A stretch of DNA of 64,000 nucleotides from Hellea sp039977295. GTDB lineage: Bacteria; Pseudomonadota; Alphaproteobacteria; Caulobacterales; Maricaulaceae. Positions 34,173 to 43,255 of the stretch are shown here, piece after piece. The stretch is from assembly GCA_039977295.1 (NCBI GenBank), contig JBDWDN010000012.1, positions 682,001-746,000 of the forward strand, given 5' to 3'. The position numbers and the translations under genes were made by a program. Under the pieces are notes generated by a model that did not search any database, was not told the DNA's origin, and saw only the letters and a list, made by a program, of their open reading frames with translations. Numbering within the stretch: position 1 is the first letter of the stretch; every line of letters starts with the position of its first letter.

Positions 34173-35071
34173 TGACTTTGACTCGGATAATTGATGCTCA
34201 CCATCATTTATGGAACCTCGATGAGATAAATCATACATGGCTTGCCGAAAAAGGCGTGAAGCGTTTCTTCGGCGACCCGTCGCCTATCCAGAAGAACTAT
34301 TTTGTTCCTGATTTTGTTACGGATCATGGCGACCTTCCTATCGTGGGAAGTGTCCATGTCCAATGCGGCGTGGCCTTGGAACATAATGTAAGAGAAACTG
34401 AATTTGTGCAGGCGCAATCAGAGCGTCACGGCATGGCAGACGCAATTGTAGCCTTTTGCGATTTAACGCAACAATATGCACAGACGGAACTTGATCAGCA
34501 ACAGGCTAATAAAAACCTACGGGGAATACGCCAGATAGTCGGCCGTGATGCGGCGGAAGACGCTAAAAACGGAACAAATGCTTTGCTTGAAGACCCCGCT
34601 TTCAAAGATGGGCTTAAGACGCTTATGGCCAGAAAGCTTTCTTTTGATTTACAGCTCACGCCGCCGCTTTTAAGTGCTGCGGCTAAGCTCTTTAAGTCTG
34701 TTGAAGATTTACCCGTCGCGATTTGCCATGCTGGCAGTCCGCATGACTTTTCAAATGAGGGGATGCGTGATTGGGAGGCGGGCCTCAAAGACTTTGCTGA
34801 GCATGGAAATATGATTTGTAAAATCTCCGGTCTAGGTATGTTTGACCAAAATTGGACAGTTGAGAGTTTCCGTGACCGTGTTCTCCGCGCGATTGATGTC
34901 TTCGGTCCCTCTCGGATTGCCTTCGGCTCTAATTTTCCCGTTGATAAACTTTATGCAAGCTATGTGAAAACTTTTGAGGCTTTCATCGTGCTCACGCAGG
35001 ATTTCTCTGACTCAGAGCAGGATGACATGTTTTTTAATACCGCCAAGGAATTTTATAGGATTGAGATATGA
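34172..35071 (+). CDS. Amidohydrolase-2 family lactonase (COG3618 type)
   Basis: A 299-residue TIM-barrel hydrolase. It begins RIIDAHHHLWNL (histidines 10-12), the characteristic start of the COG3618 group that includes L-fucono- and L-rhamnono-lactonases and 2-pyrone-4,6-dicarboxylate lactonase-like enzymes. Other barrel-end segments are GSVHVQCGVALEHNVRETEFV, LRGIRQIVGRD, LPVAICHAGSPHDF and RIAFGSNFPVDKLYASY, which supplies the late acid region. A sugar or hydroxyacid lactone opened to the acid is the best guess, fitting an SDR that could form the lactone. Starts and stops overlap the neighbours (TAATG before, ATGA after). Confidence 0.83.
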   Translation: MTLTRIIDAHHHLWNLDEINHTWLAEKGVKRFFGDPSPIQKNYFVPDFVTDHGDLPIVGSVHVQCGVALEHNVRETEFVQAQSERHGMADAIVAFCDLTQQYAQTELDQQQANKNLRGIRQIVGRDAAEDAKNGTNALLEDPAFKDGLKTLMARKLSFDLQLTPPLLSAAAKLFKSVEDLPVAICHAGSPHDFSNEGMRDWEAGLKDFAEHGNMICKISGLGMFDQNWTVESFRDRVLRAIDVFGPSRIAFGSNFPVDKLYASYVKTFEAFIVLTQDFSDSEQDDMFFNTAKEFYRIEI

Positions 35072-35760
35072 ATGACTTAATTAGAAGCCTTACGCAATTT
35101 GACACGCCGACAATTTCCAATGCCATAGAAGTTGTTCAGGGTGGGCGCGGTTATGACCGTTTTACGAGAGGAACACCCGTTCATGCGATGAACGGGGCTA
35201 AGGCAATGTGTGGCTATGCGCGTACAGCGAAATTGACAGGGCTAAAGCCGCCGATTGAAAGACAAGATGTCATAAGGGCGCGACGCCTTGATTACTATAG
35301 ATATATGGCGGCTGGCGATGAGCCCACCGTATGTGTTGTCGAAGACGTCGATGTTCCCAATGCAGTTTGCGCATGGTGGGGCGAGGTTCATTCTGCAGTT
35401 CATAAAGGACTCGGTATGTCGGGGGCTCTAACAAATGGTCTGTTGCGCGATCTAGATGAATTGGACGAAGGGTTCCCCATCGTCGCAGGATCAATCGGCC
35501 CAAGTCATATGTTCGTCCATGTCACTGAGTTTGATACGCCTGTCACCATTTTTGATATGACTATTAATCCTGGTGAGTTGGTGCATGCTGATAAACACGG
35601 CGCAGTTATTATTCCTGAGGACGTTCTGCCCAAATTGGCGGAGGGTATAAAAACCTTATTGGCAGGTGAGCGAATTATTCTAGGCCCTGCCCGAGAGCCA
35701 GGTTTTAATATCGATAAGCTTTTGGAAGCGTGGGAAAAATTTGAGGAAGCTCGAACATAA
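35068..35760 (+). CDS. RraA-family protein, probable 2-oxo acid aldolase
   Basis: A 230-residue member of the RraA/HMG-aldolase family. Recognisable parts are FDTPTISNAIE at the start, WWGEVHSAVHKGLGMSGALTNGLLRDLDEL (family motif G-x-x-T-x-G-x-x-R-D) and PGELVHADKHGAVIIPEDV, which matches the metal-binding GDxxG-type strand though the aspartate is shifted. Family members cleave 4-hydroxy-4-methyl-2-oxoglutarate-type acids to pyruvate, or act on other 2-oxo sugar acids; some (RraA proper) only bind RNase E. The catabolic operon favours an aldolase releasing a C3 unit. It overlaps the lactonase (ATGA) and the next gene (TAATG). Confidence 0.8.
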   Translation: MNDLIRSLTQFDTPTISNAIEVVQGGRGYDRFTRGTPVHAMNGAKAMCGYARTAKLTGLKPPIERQDVIRARRLDYYRYMAAGDEPTVCVVEDVDVPNAVCAWWGEVHSAVHKGLGMSGALTNGLLRDLDELDEGFPIVAGSIGPSHMFVHVTEFDTPVTIFDMTINPGELVHADKHGAVIIPEDVLPKLAEGIKTLLAGERIILGPAREPGFNIDKLLEAWEKFEEART

Positions 35761-36812
35761 TGAAACCAGAACCCCTAAAGGCATTATTTGCCGAATATCA
35801 AATAGCTATGTCGACATTCGACGTGAATGACGTTCGTAAGGCAATGAGCAAGCTTTTTGCACAAGATACGGAAGTTAAACTATGTCACCCTTTCGGTGCA
35901 ATGAAGGGCCCTGAAGCATTGATGAAGACGGCTTTGATGCCCCTTCAGAATGCCATGAGGGATTTAGAACGCCGCGACATGATTGTGCTCGCAGGAACTA
36001 CCCCAGAAGGCCAAGACTGGATTGGCTGTATGGGGAACTATATGGGCACATTTACAGCGCCCTTTCTTGATATACCCCCAACGGGTCATCTAGCCCATAT
36101 GCGCTATCATGAATATTTCCGTATCGAAGATGGTAAGGTTGTTGAGATGCAGGCAATTTGGGACATCCCTGAACTCATGATGCAGGCAGGGGCTTGGCCC
36201 ATGGCGCCGCAACTGGGGAAATACCTCTGCACGCCTGCACCCATGACTCAAGATGGACTGACGGTTAGCGGTGACGGAAAAGCGACCTTTGATCATGTCA
36301 TCGCGATGCTGACTGATCTTTGTAAATATCCAAGCAATCCGGATCCAAAAGTCATGAATCTCGATCAATATTGGCACCCACGATTTAATTGGTACGGCCC
36401 TGCAGGAATCGGCACAAACCGCGGAACGTCAGGGTTTCGTAATTGGCATCAAATTCCTTTCTTGCGTGGTATGCCGGACCGCAAACTTGATGACGCTGGA
36501 GATTTGAGTTCCCACTGGTTCGGCGAAGGGGCTTATGTCTGCGAAACGGGGTGGCCTAATATGCGGCTGACCATCACGGATGATGGATGGATGGGTATTG
36601 CGCCTTCTGGCAAGGAAGTCTTATTGCGCAGCCTTGATTTTTGGCGGTGCGAAGTTGGCGGGCCACATGATGGTCTCATCCGGGAAAATTGGGTTTTGGT
36701 CGATCTTCTCGATCTTTATTCACAGATTGGAGTCGAGGTGCTGGACCGTATGCGCGAGTTTAATAAAGCTCGAAACCTAAGCGCTATAACTGTGCCGACA
36801 GGTATGAGCTAA
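35760..36812 (+). CDS. Two-domain SnoaL/NTF2-like protein, subfamily B (copy 1)
   Basis: A 350-residue protein of two SnoaL-like halves. Its first half (VLAGTTPEGQDWIGCMGNYMGTFTAPFLDIPPTGHLAHMRYHEYFRIEDGKVVEMQAIWDIPELMMQAGAWP) aligns by eye with the protein at 47917 (FAGQNIYANDGEVWTCSMGHFLGLFDEDWLGIPATRKMVFLPYAEFHRIEDDKIAESALFIDIIRLMQQAGINP), as do the second halves (YWHPRFNWYGPAGIGTNRGTSGFRNWHQIPF versus TWHDDMIWYGPAGIGAAFTIPRYQEQHQYPF). The pattern IPxTG or IPATR plus FRIEDGKI is the ester-cyclase/SnoaL core. Probably an isomerase, dehydratase or hydrolase of a pathway intermediate. Coupled by TAATG to both neighbours. Confidence 0.8.
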   Translation: MKPEPLKALFAEYQIAMSTFDVNDVRKAMSKLFAQDTEVKLCHPFGAMKGPEALMKTALMPLQNAMRDLERRDMIVLAGTTPEGQDWIGCMGNYMGTFTAPFLDIPPTGHLAHMRYHEYFRIEDGKVVEMQAIWDIPELMMQAGAWPMAPQLGKYLCTPAPMTQDGLTVSGDGKATFDHVIAMLTDLCKYPSNPDPKVMNLDQYWHPRFNWYGPAGIGTNRGTSGFRNWHQIPFLRGMPDRKLDDAGDLSSHWFGEGAYVCETGWPNMRLTITDDGWMGIAPSGKEVLLRSLDFWRCEVGGPHDGLIRENWVLVDLLDLYSQIGVEVLDRMREFNKARNLSAITVPTGMS

Positions 36813-37768
36813 TGAAAGGCTTTGACGAGCAATATACTGACCTACCGGATTATATTCTAAAATGCACCGCGCAGATATGGGAAGGGCGCGACATCGCGTC
36901 CTTGAACTGGCATTACGCCGAGGACATATTAATCCGTACCCCTTCTGGGTTTAGTCGGGGCAATGGTTCTGGGAAAGCCAATACCATGGCTACGCTCGCA
37001 GAATTCCCCGACAGGCAGTTATTCGGGGAAGACGTGATTTGGAGCGGTGACGATGAAGCCGGTTTTCTTTCGTCCCACCGCCTTTTATCGACAGCAACAC
37101 ATCGAGGTGGAGCTTTCGGCCCGGCGACGGGGAAGCGCGTTGTCTTTAGAACCGTTGCAGATACGTTTTGCAAAAATAACCGTATCTGGGATGAGTGGCT
37201 CATCCGAGACAATGCGGCGATAGCGGCTCAAATTGGCACGACCGCCAAAGAGGTTGCGCGGGGACGAATTGCTAAAGGTGACACCAGTTTCCCTTTTACG
37301 CCTAAAGATGACGTGTTGGGTCCCTATACGGGCCGAGGAAATGATAATGAATGGGGTGAGCGCCATGCCTCAATCTTAAAGAAGATTATGGAAACGGAGT
37401 TTTCAGTTGTCCTGAAAGAATATGACCGAGCCTGTCATCTATCTTATCCCTGCGGACAAGACGTTCATGGCTGGGATGAAGTTGACAAATTCTGGATAGG
37501 ATTGCGCAGCGCTTTCCCCGCAGCAGAGTTTAAAATTGAGCACCAGATTGGCCGCGTAGATGACCTTTTAAGTCCGCGCAGCGCCATCCGTTGGTCTCTA
37601 ACGGGCCGTCATGAGGGCTGGGGATATTTCGGAGAGCCGACGGGCGCAGATGTATATGTCATGGGCGTTAGCCACGCAGAATTTGGCCCCTGGGGACTTC
37701 GCCGGGAAATTACACTGTTTGACGAAATCGAAATTTGGAAACAAATTCTGCTCCAAATCGAGAGTTAA
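36812..37768 (+). CDS. Two-domain SnoaL/NTF2-like protein, subfamily A (copy 2)
   Basis: A 318-residue paralogue of the protein encoded at 33096. It lacks that protein's first 30 or so residues and begins directly with the YTDLPDYILKCTAQIWEGRD segment. The second half keeps SYPCGQDVHGWDEVDKFWIGLRSAFPAAEFKIEHQIGRVDD and RWSLTGRHEGWGYFGEPTGADVYVMGVSHAEF, closely like RWSLAGHHTGEGLYGEPSGAPVYILGVTHWRL in copy 1. The conserved HxxxGxxYFGEPxGAxVYxxGV block may form the active pocket. Two such proteins in one operon could be a heteromer or catalyse successive steps. The start overlaps the subfamily-B gene (TAATG); the next gene starts one base after its stop. Confidence 0.8.
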   Translation: MKGFDEQYTDLPDYILKCTAQIWEGRDIASLNWHYAEDILIRTPSGFSRGNGSGKANTMATLAEFPDRQLFGEDVIWSGDDEAGFLSSHRLLSTATHRGGAFGPATGKRVVFRTVADTFCKNNRIWDEWLIRDNAAIAAQIGTTAKEVARGRIAKGDTSFPFTPKDDVLGPYTGRGNDNEWGERHASILKKIMETEFSVVLKEYDRACHLSYPCGQDVHGWDEVDKFWIGLRSAFPAAEFKIEHQIGRVDDLLSPRSAIRWSLTGRHEGWGYFGEPTGADVYVMGVSHAEFGPWGLRREITLFDEIEIWKQILLQIES

Positions 37769-37769
37769 A

Positions 37770-38756
37770 ATGACTAAACCTCGTATTCTTGTAACGCGAA
37801 AATTACCAGAAACTGTGGAAGCCCGTCTGGCGTCACGTTTTTATGTTCAGTTAAACTCATCAGATAAACCTATGAGCGCGGCTGCTCTTATGGCGTCTAT
37901 GCAGGACTTTGATGCTATCGTTCCAACAGTGAGTGATAAGCTGGATGCAGATATTCTCACCGCGCCAAACCGCCGCGTTCGTATGATTGCCAATGTCGGT
38001 GTCGGGTTTAATAATATTGATATTGAAACAGCCCGCAAAGAAGGTATCGCTGTGTCCAATACACCTGATGTCTTGACCGAAGCCACTGCTGATATTGCAA
38101 TACTGCTTATTCTCTCCGCGACGCGAGGCGCCTATGCAGCGGAGACAATACTACGAGAGCAGCGTTGGTCTGGGTTTTCCATTGTCGAAGGCCTTGGAAG
38201 GTCAATACAAGGAAAGACCTTAGGCATAATAGGCATGGGGCGTATTGGCCAAGCGACGGCGCGAAAAGCCGCGCATGGTTTTGGCATGAATATTATTTAC
38301 TATAATCGCTCACCTCTAGAGAATTTGGATTTTGAGGCTGAGAAACGGATCAATATAAATGAAGTGATGTCTGAAGCAGATGTCGTCTCCATTCATGTGC
38401 CGGGTGGAGGCTCTATGCCTTTGGTCACAGCACAGCATATTGCCAGCATGAAACCCTCTTCTTACCTCATCAATACTGCGCGGGGCGATAGCTTAGATCA
38501 GGAGGCGCTCATCAACGCTTTGCGTGATGGCAAAATAGCAGGAGCCGGACTTGATGTATTCGAAAGCGAACCGCTTGTCCCCGAAGCGCTGCGGCTAATG
38601 AATAATGTCACGCTCTTGCCACATATCGGATCCGCGACTCTAGAAGTTCGAACAGCTATGGGAATGTTGGCCGTTGACAATTTGGAAGCGTTTTTTGATG
38701 GACAAGTGTTGCTCAACTCGGTTGTCGCGCCTCAAGTTCAAGAGATAGTTTCGTGA
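37770..38756 (+). CDS. D-2-hydroxyacid dehydrogenase (glyoxylate/hydroxypyruvate reductase type)
   Basis: A 328-residue NAD(P)-dependent dehydrogenase. It has the Rossmann motif LGIIGMGRIGQATARKA (near residue 150), NTARGDSLDQEAL, the catalytic Arg in that segment, Glu in DVFESEPL, and His in LLPHIGSAT. The start MTKPRILVTRKLPETVEARL is like GyaR/hydroxypyruvate reductases. ARPSN or NRSPL after strand two suggests NADP(H) preference. It would interconvert hydroxypyruvate or tartronate semialdehyde-like oxoacids and D-glycerate-like hydroxyacids, and a glycerate kinase gene follows. The ATG at 37770 lies one base after the previous stop. An upstream in-frame extension exists but is coding for the SnoaL protein in another frame. 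Confidence 0.9.
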   Translation: MTKPRILVTRKLPETVEARLASRFYVQLNSSDKPMSAAALMASMQDFDAIVPTVSDKLDADILTAPNRRVRMIANVGVGFNNIDIETARKEGIAVSNTPDVLTEATADIAILLILSATRGAYAAETILREQRWSGFSIVEGLGRSIQGKTLGIIGMGRIGQATARKAAHGFGMNIIYYNRSPLENLDFEAEKRININEVMSEADVVSIHVPGGGSMPLVTAQHIASMKPSSYLINTARGDSLDQEALINALRDGKIAGAGLDVFESEPLVPEALRLMNNVTLLPHIGSATLEVRTAMGMLAVDNLEAFFDGQVLLNSVVAPQVQEIVS

Positions 38757-38831
38757 TAGAAACTCTATTACGTCTCCCGGGCATTGGCCTGTCCTGGAGC
38801 AAGCGGATATGACCAATGATATATTTGAGCA

Positions 38832-39740
38832 ATGGCTAAACGGGGCGTAGCGCGCATGGATGTCCAAAAATGGCTAGAGGAATTTATAGAAGCAGAGCGT
38901 TTGCCGCAAAGCTACGCTGCTATCGCTCAAGACCATTTCCTGCCGCTTGCCGATCATCTGGCAAAATATCTTAAACAAAAACCCACTATCATAGGCGTGA
39001 ACGGTGCGCAGGGCACAGGCAAGACCACCTTTGCCAAATTGCTCGGCGGATATTGGACGAAAGTATGTGGCCTAAATGGAACGCAGATTTCCCTCGATGA
39101 TTTTTACATGACACGGGCCGAGCGCGAGGCACGCGCTCAGAATATACATCCGCTGTTCGCCACGAGAGGCGTGCCGGGCACTCATGATACCGATCTAGCC
39201 CTATCGACGCTTAGGGGGTTAAAGGCTCTCAAAACCGGAGACAGCTTGGCCCTGCCTAGTTTTGATAAAGCCATAGACAACCGAAAAACCAAACCTGATT
39301 GGACCGCTGCTAACGGCTCTCAAGATTTCATCATCTTTGAAGGTTGGTGCGTTGGCTCCCGTCCCGTATCGGAGGCGGCCCTCAAGACTCCCATTAATGA
39401 ACTTGAAAAAAAACATGACCCCAAAGGCCAATGGCGCGCCGCGGTTAATGACTATCTCGCGCAGGATTACCAGACGGTAAACGCTTTGATCGACACATTG
39501 ATTGTCCTAAATGCCCCGGATTTTGAAACGGTTCTAGCTTGGCGCCAGGAGCAAGAGGAGAAACTAGCCCTGACCGCGGGGCCCCACCGGCCGCACATCA
39601 TGTCGCCCAATCAAATCGAAAACTTCATCCAATACTTTGAACGGATCACGCGTGAAAATTTACGAATATTGCCGCAACTAGCTGATTATGTGTTTGGGTT
39701 TGATCATGGGCATAGGGTTATTGAGGGATATAGATCATAG
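38832..39740 (+). CDS. D-glycerate 3-kinase (plant/cyanobacterial GLYK type)
   Basis: A 302-residue P-loop kinase. It has Walker A GVNGAQGTGKTTFA near residue 57, the base ISLDDFYMTRAERE, the acceptor-loop TRGVPGTHDTDLA, FIIFEGWCVGSRP (Walker-B-like), and the lid VLAWRQEQEEKL. These match the GLYK-type D-glycerate 3-kinases, unrelated to GlxK/GarK. The product 3-phosphoglycerate enters lower glycolysis. It fits directly after a hydroxypyruvate reductase-like gene. The start may be the ATG at 38832 or 38856; neither has a strong ribosome-binding site. A gap of 75 bases precedes it, and the next genes are convergent, so it closes the plus-strand operon. Confidence 0.83.
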   Translation: MAKRGVARMDVQKWLEEFIEAERLPQSYAAIAQDHFLPLADHLAKYLKQKPTIIGVNGAQGTGKTTFAKLLGGYWTKVCGLNGTQISLDDFYMTRAEREARAQNIHPLFATRGVPGTHDTDLALSTLRGLKALKTGDSLALPSFDKAIDNRKTKPDWTAANGSQDFIIFEGWCVGSRPVSEAALKTPINELEKKHDPKGQWRAAVNDYLAQDYQTVNALIDTLIVLNAPDFETVLAWRQEQEEKLALTAGPHRPHIMSPNQIENFIQYFERITRENLRILPQLADYVFGFDHGHRVIEGYRS

Positions 39741-39783
39741 TATTGAAAGAGAGAAAATCCGAGCAGGAAGACAAAATGAATTT

Positions 39784-40425
39784 TCAGGATTTGAACCGGA
39801 TATTAAGCTCTGCCAATTGTTGATCATTGAGAAGGCGAACGCGATGGCCCTGCAACATCAGATGCAGTTTTGCTGTTTCTTCGATTTCCTCTATAGCCGC
39901 GACGGCCGCATTGAGGTCAACACCACTGGCCACAGGCCCATGATTGGATAGAAGGACCGCATGGTTTTCGGCAGCAAATTTTTCAACCGCGTCTGCAAGT
40001 CCAAGATCACCGGGCGAGAAATAAGGAACGAGTGGGAGCGTGCCAACTCGCATTACATAATAAGCGGTGAGCGGTGGCAGCACATTAACGGGGTCAATAT
40101 CCGCCATACAAGAAACAGCGACGGAATGGGTGGAGTGCAGATGAACGACTGATGTGTCGGACGGGCGCTGGCTCAGCATTTTTAGATGTAGAAAGGTTTC
40201 TTTAGAGGGCAGTTTGCCTGAGATATGACGTCCATCTAATCCTATCTTGGCGATGTCGGCTGGATCGAGCTCTCCCAGACGGGAATTGGTCGGCGTAATC
40301 AAAACTCCATCGTCCAGTCGCACGCTGATGTTACCAGATGACCCAGGTGTCAGGCCCGCTTCTTGTAACTTGCGGCCTCTAGTGGCAATGGTTTCCCGAG
40401 CCTTTGTTTCGGTCATTAGTTTCAA
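39784..40425 (-). CDS. otnC: 3-oxo-tetronate 4-phosphate decarboxylase (class II aldolase family)
   Basis: A class II aldolase/adducin-family protein of about 210 residues. It shows GLTPGSSGNISVRL, the zinc ligands in VVHLHSTHSVAVS (HxH) and LLSNHGPVASGVDLNAAVAAIEEIEETAKL. Pairing with the DUF1537 kinase gene one base upstream identifies it as OtnC. Together they convert 3-oxo-tetronate to its 4-phosphate and then to dihydroxyacetone phosphate plus CO2. No tetronate dehydrogenase of the LtnD type lies beside them; the HpsN-like or hydroxyacid dehydrogenases of the locus could fill that role. The start is uncertain: TTG at 40425 with GGAG at good distance, or ATG at 40416. Confidence 0.82.
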   Translation of the reverse strand: MKLMTETKARETIATRGRKLQEAGLTPGSSGNISVRLDDGVLITPTNSRLGELDPADIAKIGLDGRHISGKLPSKETFLHLKMLSQRPSDTSVVHLHSTHSVAVSCMADIDPVNVLPPLTAYYVMRVGTLPLVPYFSPGDLGLADAVEKFAAENHAVLLSNHGPVASGVDLNAAVAAIEEIEETAKLHLMLQGHRVRLLNDQQLAELNIRFKS

Positions 40426-40426
40426 A

Positions 40427-41680
40427 TTAACTCCATCTCAGTTTTAGGCTGTGAATGGCATCGTTAAAAAAGTCTGGGCCGCCGAAATTGCCGGATTTAA
40501 ACGCAATCTGGATACCGCTATCTTTGGCATCAATCATCCACGGCACGCCAGGCGCAATCTCCGGGCCGACATTTAATGCTTTCAGACCCAGTGCCGCCGC
40601 AACGGCCCCTGACGTCTCGCCCCCGCCTATGATGAATGTGCGCACGCCATGTTCATACAGAGCACTGGCAATTTCACCGAAACTCCGCTCAATCATTTTG
40701 CTTGCATTGTCTTTTCCGTATTCGGCTTGTGTTGCGACGACTTGGTTGGGCTCCGCTGTAGAGGAGATTAATATAGTTCCGGCATCCAAGTTATTTTTGG
40801 CATCATGGATCAACGAAGGGAGATGGGATGTGATGGCCAGCTTAAATACTGGGTGGAATTTTGCCGCCCGTTGGACCTGCTCATTCGAAGCAGCGGAACA
40901 ACTGCCCGACAAAATGGCGATCGGTCCGTTTTGAGTAGGGTGCCATTGCGCAGCGTTATCGCCGTTATGATTGTCATTAAAATTAGCGGCAATAGCGCCG
41001 GCAAATGCTGAACCGCCAGTCAGGAGGCTAAGGTCCGTGCAGGCAAGAGCCACCGTATTCAAATGTGTTTTCGTAACGCTATCGACAATCAGAAAGCTGG
41101 ATCCGGCCGCAGCGCAATCCTGCATGGTTTGTTTCACAGCTATCGGACCTTCTTCGACGATCTCGAGGGCAATAAGATCAACTTGGGCATTTCTAATTTG
41201 AGAGCGCAGATGAATGCACAAGTCAGGCTCTGTCATCGGGGTCAATGGGTGATCCTTCATGGGACTGTCAGATATCAACTGTTGGTTCACGTATAAATAC
41301 CCACCGCGTACTATGCGTCCGTTTCCAGGAAAGGACGGTACAAAGGGTATTGTGTCAGCCCCAATATGTGCAGCCAGCGCTTCGGCGATCGGGCCGATAT
41401 TGCCTTCTTGTGTGGAGTCAAATGTCGAGCAATATTTGAAGTAAATCTGCTCGGATTCCCACTGCTGTAAAGTTTCGCAGGCTTGATTGGCCGCCGCAAC
41501 GGCGTCTCGTACAGGTGCGGTTCTTATTTTTAGCGAAATAACCACTGCGTCTGCATCTGGTGCGTACCCACTGGCCTGACCAAGAATCTGGACAACCTTT
41601 AGGCCTTTAGACGATAATGCGAGAGCAAGGTCCGTTCCCCCGGTGATGTCGTCAGCTATGCATCCCAGACGCAAAACCAT
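40427..41680 (-). CDS. otnK: 3-oxo-tetronate kinase (DUF1537/OtnK family)
   Basis: A 417-residue four-carbon acid sugar kinase. N-terminal domain: CIADDITGGTDLALALSSKG (residues 7-26) and YFKYCSTFDSTQEGNIGPIAEAL, the substrate-binding signatures of DUF1537 kinases. C-terminal nucleotide-binding domain: AILSGSCSAASNEQV, TFIIGGGETSGAVAAALG and the closing GPEIAPGVPWMI segment. It phosphorylates 3-oxo-tetronate at O4, feeding OtnC. It lies 13 bases after the aldehyde dehydrogenase stop, so the order small NTF2-like gene, ALDH, otnK, otnC forms one minus-strand operon behind the operator at 43720. Its presence says that a C4 sugar acid is an intermediate or side product of this pathway. Confidence 0.88.
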   Translation of the reverse strand: MVLRLGCIADDITGGTDLALALSSKGLKVVQILGQASGYAPDADAVVISLKIRTAPVRDAVAAANQACETLQQWESEQIYFKYCSTFDSTQEGNIGPIAEALAAHIGADTIPFVPSFPGNGRIVRGGYLYVNQQLISDSPMKDHPLTPMTEPDLCIHLRSQIRNAQVDLIALEIVEEGPIAVKQTMQDCAAAGSSFLIVDSVTKTHLNTVALACTDLSLLTGGSAFAGAIAANFNDNHNGDNAAQWHPTQNGPIAILSGSCSAASNEQVQRAAKFHPVFKLAITSHLPSLIHDAKNNLDAGTILISSTAEPNQVVATQAEYGKDNASKMIERSFGEIASALYEHGVRTFIIGGGETSGAVAAALGLKALNVGPEIAPGVPWMIDAKDSGIQIAFKSGNFGGPDFFNDAIHSLKLRWS

Positions 41681-41693
41681 TGCAATCCTTTAT

Positions 41694-43217
41694 CTAAAAG
41701 AACCCAAGCGGATCGATACTGTAACTCGTCAATACGCTTTTGACCTGTTGGTAGTGCTCGAGTGCGACCTTATGAGTCTCGCGGCCTATGCCTGATTTTT
41801 TATAACCGCCAAATGTGGCGTGGGCCGGATAGGCGTGGTAGCAATTGACCCAAACGCGGCCAGCTTGAATACCGCGGGCCATGCGGAACCCGCGATTGCT
41901 GTCCCGGGTCCACAGGCCTGCTCCGAGGCCGTAAATGGTGTGATTGGCAATGGCCAAAGCTTCTTCTTCGTCCTTAAAGGTGGTCACAGCCAAGGTCGGG
42001 CCAAAGATTTCTTCCTGGAACACCCGCATGTCATTGCGGCCTTTGAGCAGAGTGGGCTGGACATAAAAACCGCTGCTCAGCGATGCGTCCGTGATATCCG
42101 CTTTGCCGCCGCCCATGAGGATTTCCGCGCCTTCTTGTTTGGCGATATCCATATAGCTCATGATTTTTTCAAACTGCTGTTGCGAGGCCTGGGCTCCGAC
42201 CATGGTATCCGTGTCGAGCGGGTTGCCTTGTTTGATGTTCTTGGCCCGGCCCATAACCTTATCCATGAAGCTATCATAAATGCTTTCTTGGATCAGCGCG
42301 CGGGATGGACAGGTACAGACTTCGCCTTGATTGAAAAAGCCCAGCAAAAGACCTTCGGCGGCCTTGTCGATAAAGGCGTCTTCATGGTCCATGATATCTT
42401 CGAAAAAGATATTGGGGGATTTTCCGCCGAGCTCAACCGTGGACGGGATAAGCGATTTTGCAGCATTGGCGAGAATTTTATGACCGATAACAGTCGATCC
42501 GGTAAAGGCAATCTTGGCGATGCGATCAGAAGAGGCCAGGGCCTCGCCGATTTCCGAGCCATAACCGTTCAGAATATTGATTACGCCAGCTGGGAGCAGG
42601 TCGCCGATTAGCTCCATCATAATAAGTATGGAAACAGGGGTTTGCTCCGCAGGTTTCAAGATCACGCAATTACCGGCAGCCAGAGCCGGCGCCAGTTTCC
42701 AGCCCGCCATTAAGAGCGGGAAATTCCATGGGATAATCTGACCGACGACGCCGAGAGGTTCGCGGTAATGGGTGACAGTTGTGGTGCCGTCAATATCTGC
42801 GACAGAGCCTTCTTGCGCGCGGATACAGCCAGCGAAATAGCGGAAATGATCCACGAGAAGCGGCTCATCGGCGTTAAGCGTTTCGCGGATCGGTTTGCCA
42901 TTATCCCAAGTGTCGACATAGGCGAGAAGCTCAAGATTGGCTTCAAGCCGGTCAGCGATTTTTAGAAGGATGTTGGAGCGTTCGGTGACCGAGGTCTGGC
43001 CCCAAGCGGGCGCGGCGGCGTGGGCGGCGTCGAGGGCCTTATCTAGGTCTGCCTGGCTGGAGCGCGCGACTGCGCAAAACACATTGCCGTCAACCGGCGA
43101 GACATTGTCGAAATACTTCCCATCCGACGGTGCGGTCCAGTCACCGCCAATGAAGTTTCCGTATTTGTCTTTAAAGGTATAAAGCGCGCCTTTGTCGCCG
43201 GGTTTTGCATAGATCAT
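41694..43217 (-). CDS. NAD-dependent aldehyde dehydrogenase (AldB/ExaC type)
   Basis: A 507-residue aldehyde dehydrogenase. It has the cofactor strand VVGQIIPWNFPLLM, KPAEQTPVS, GSTVIGHKI, the general-base glutamate in VELGGKSPNIF (near residue 268) and the catalytic cysteine in NQGEVCTCPSR (near residue 302). It ends in SGIGRETHKVALEHYQQVKSVLTSY, typical of acetaldehyde/lactaldehyde-type AldB-ExaC enzymes. It would oxidise a small aldehyde, such as glycolaldehyde, lactaldehyde or propanal, to the acid, which the adjacent acyl-CoA synthetase could activate. The start has a purine-rich GGAGCG-like site before it. It is the second gene of a minus-strand operon with the small NTF2-like gene 38 bases upstream. 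Confidence 0.92.
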   Translation of the reverse strand: MIYAKPGDKGALYTFKDKYGNFIGGDWTAPSDGKYFDNVSPVDGNVFCAVARSSQADLDKALDAAHAAAPAWGQTSVTERSNILLKIADRLEANLELLAYVDTWDNGKPIRETLNADEPLLVDHFRYFAGCIRAQEGSVADIDGTTTVTHYREPLGVVGQIIPWNFPLLMAGWKLAPALAAGNCVILKPAEQTPVSILIMMELIGDLLPAGVINILNGYGSEIGEALASSDRIAKIAFTGSTVIGHKILANAAKSLIPSTVELGGKSPNIFFEDIMDHEDAFIDKAAEGLLLGFFNQGEVCTCPSRALIQESIYDSFMDKVMGRAKNIKQGNPLDTDTMVGAQASQQQFEKIMSYMDIAKQEGAEILMGGGKADITDASLSSGFYVQPTLLKGRNDMRVFQEEIFGPTLAVTTFKDEEEALAIANHTIYGLGAGLWTRDSNRGFRMARGIQAGRVWVNCYHAYPAHATFGGYKKSGIGRETHKVALEHYQQVKSVLTSYSIDPLGFF

Positions 43218-43255
43218 TTTTCGCTCCGTTTATGTCTCGTTTAATCTCATTCAAA

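Noticed and set aside
38811..38852. Possible 13-codon leader peptide just before the glycerate kinase
   Set aside because: The frame is short, overlaps the likely kinase start and has no attenuator-like hairpin or codon run.
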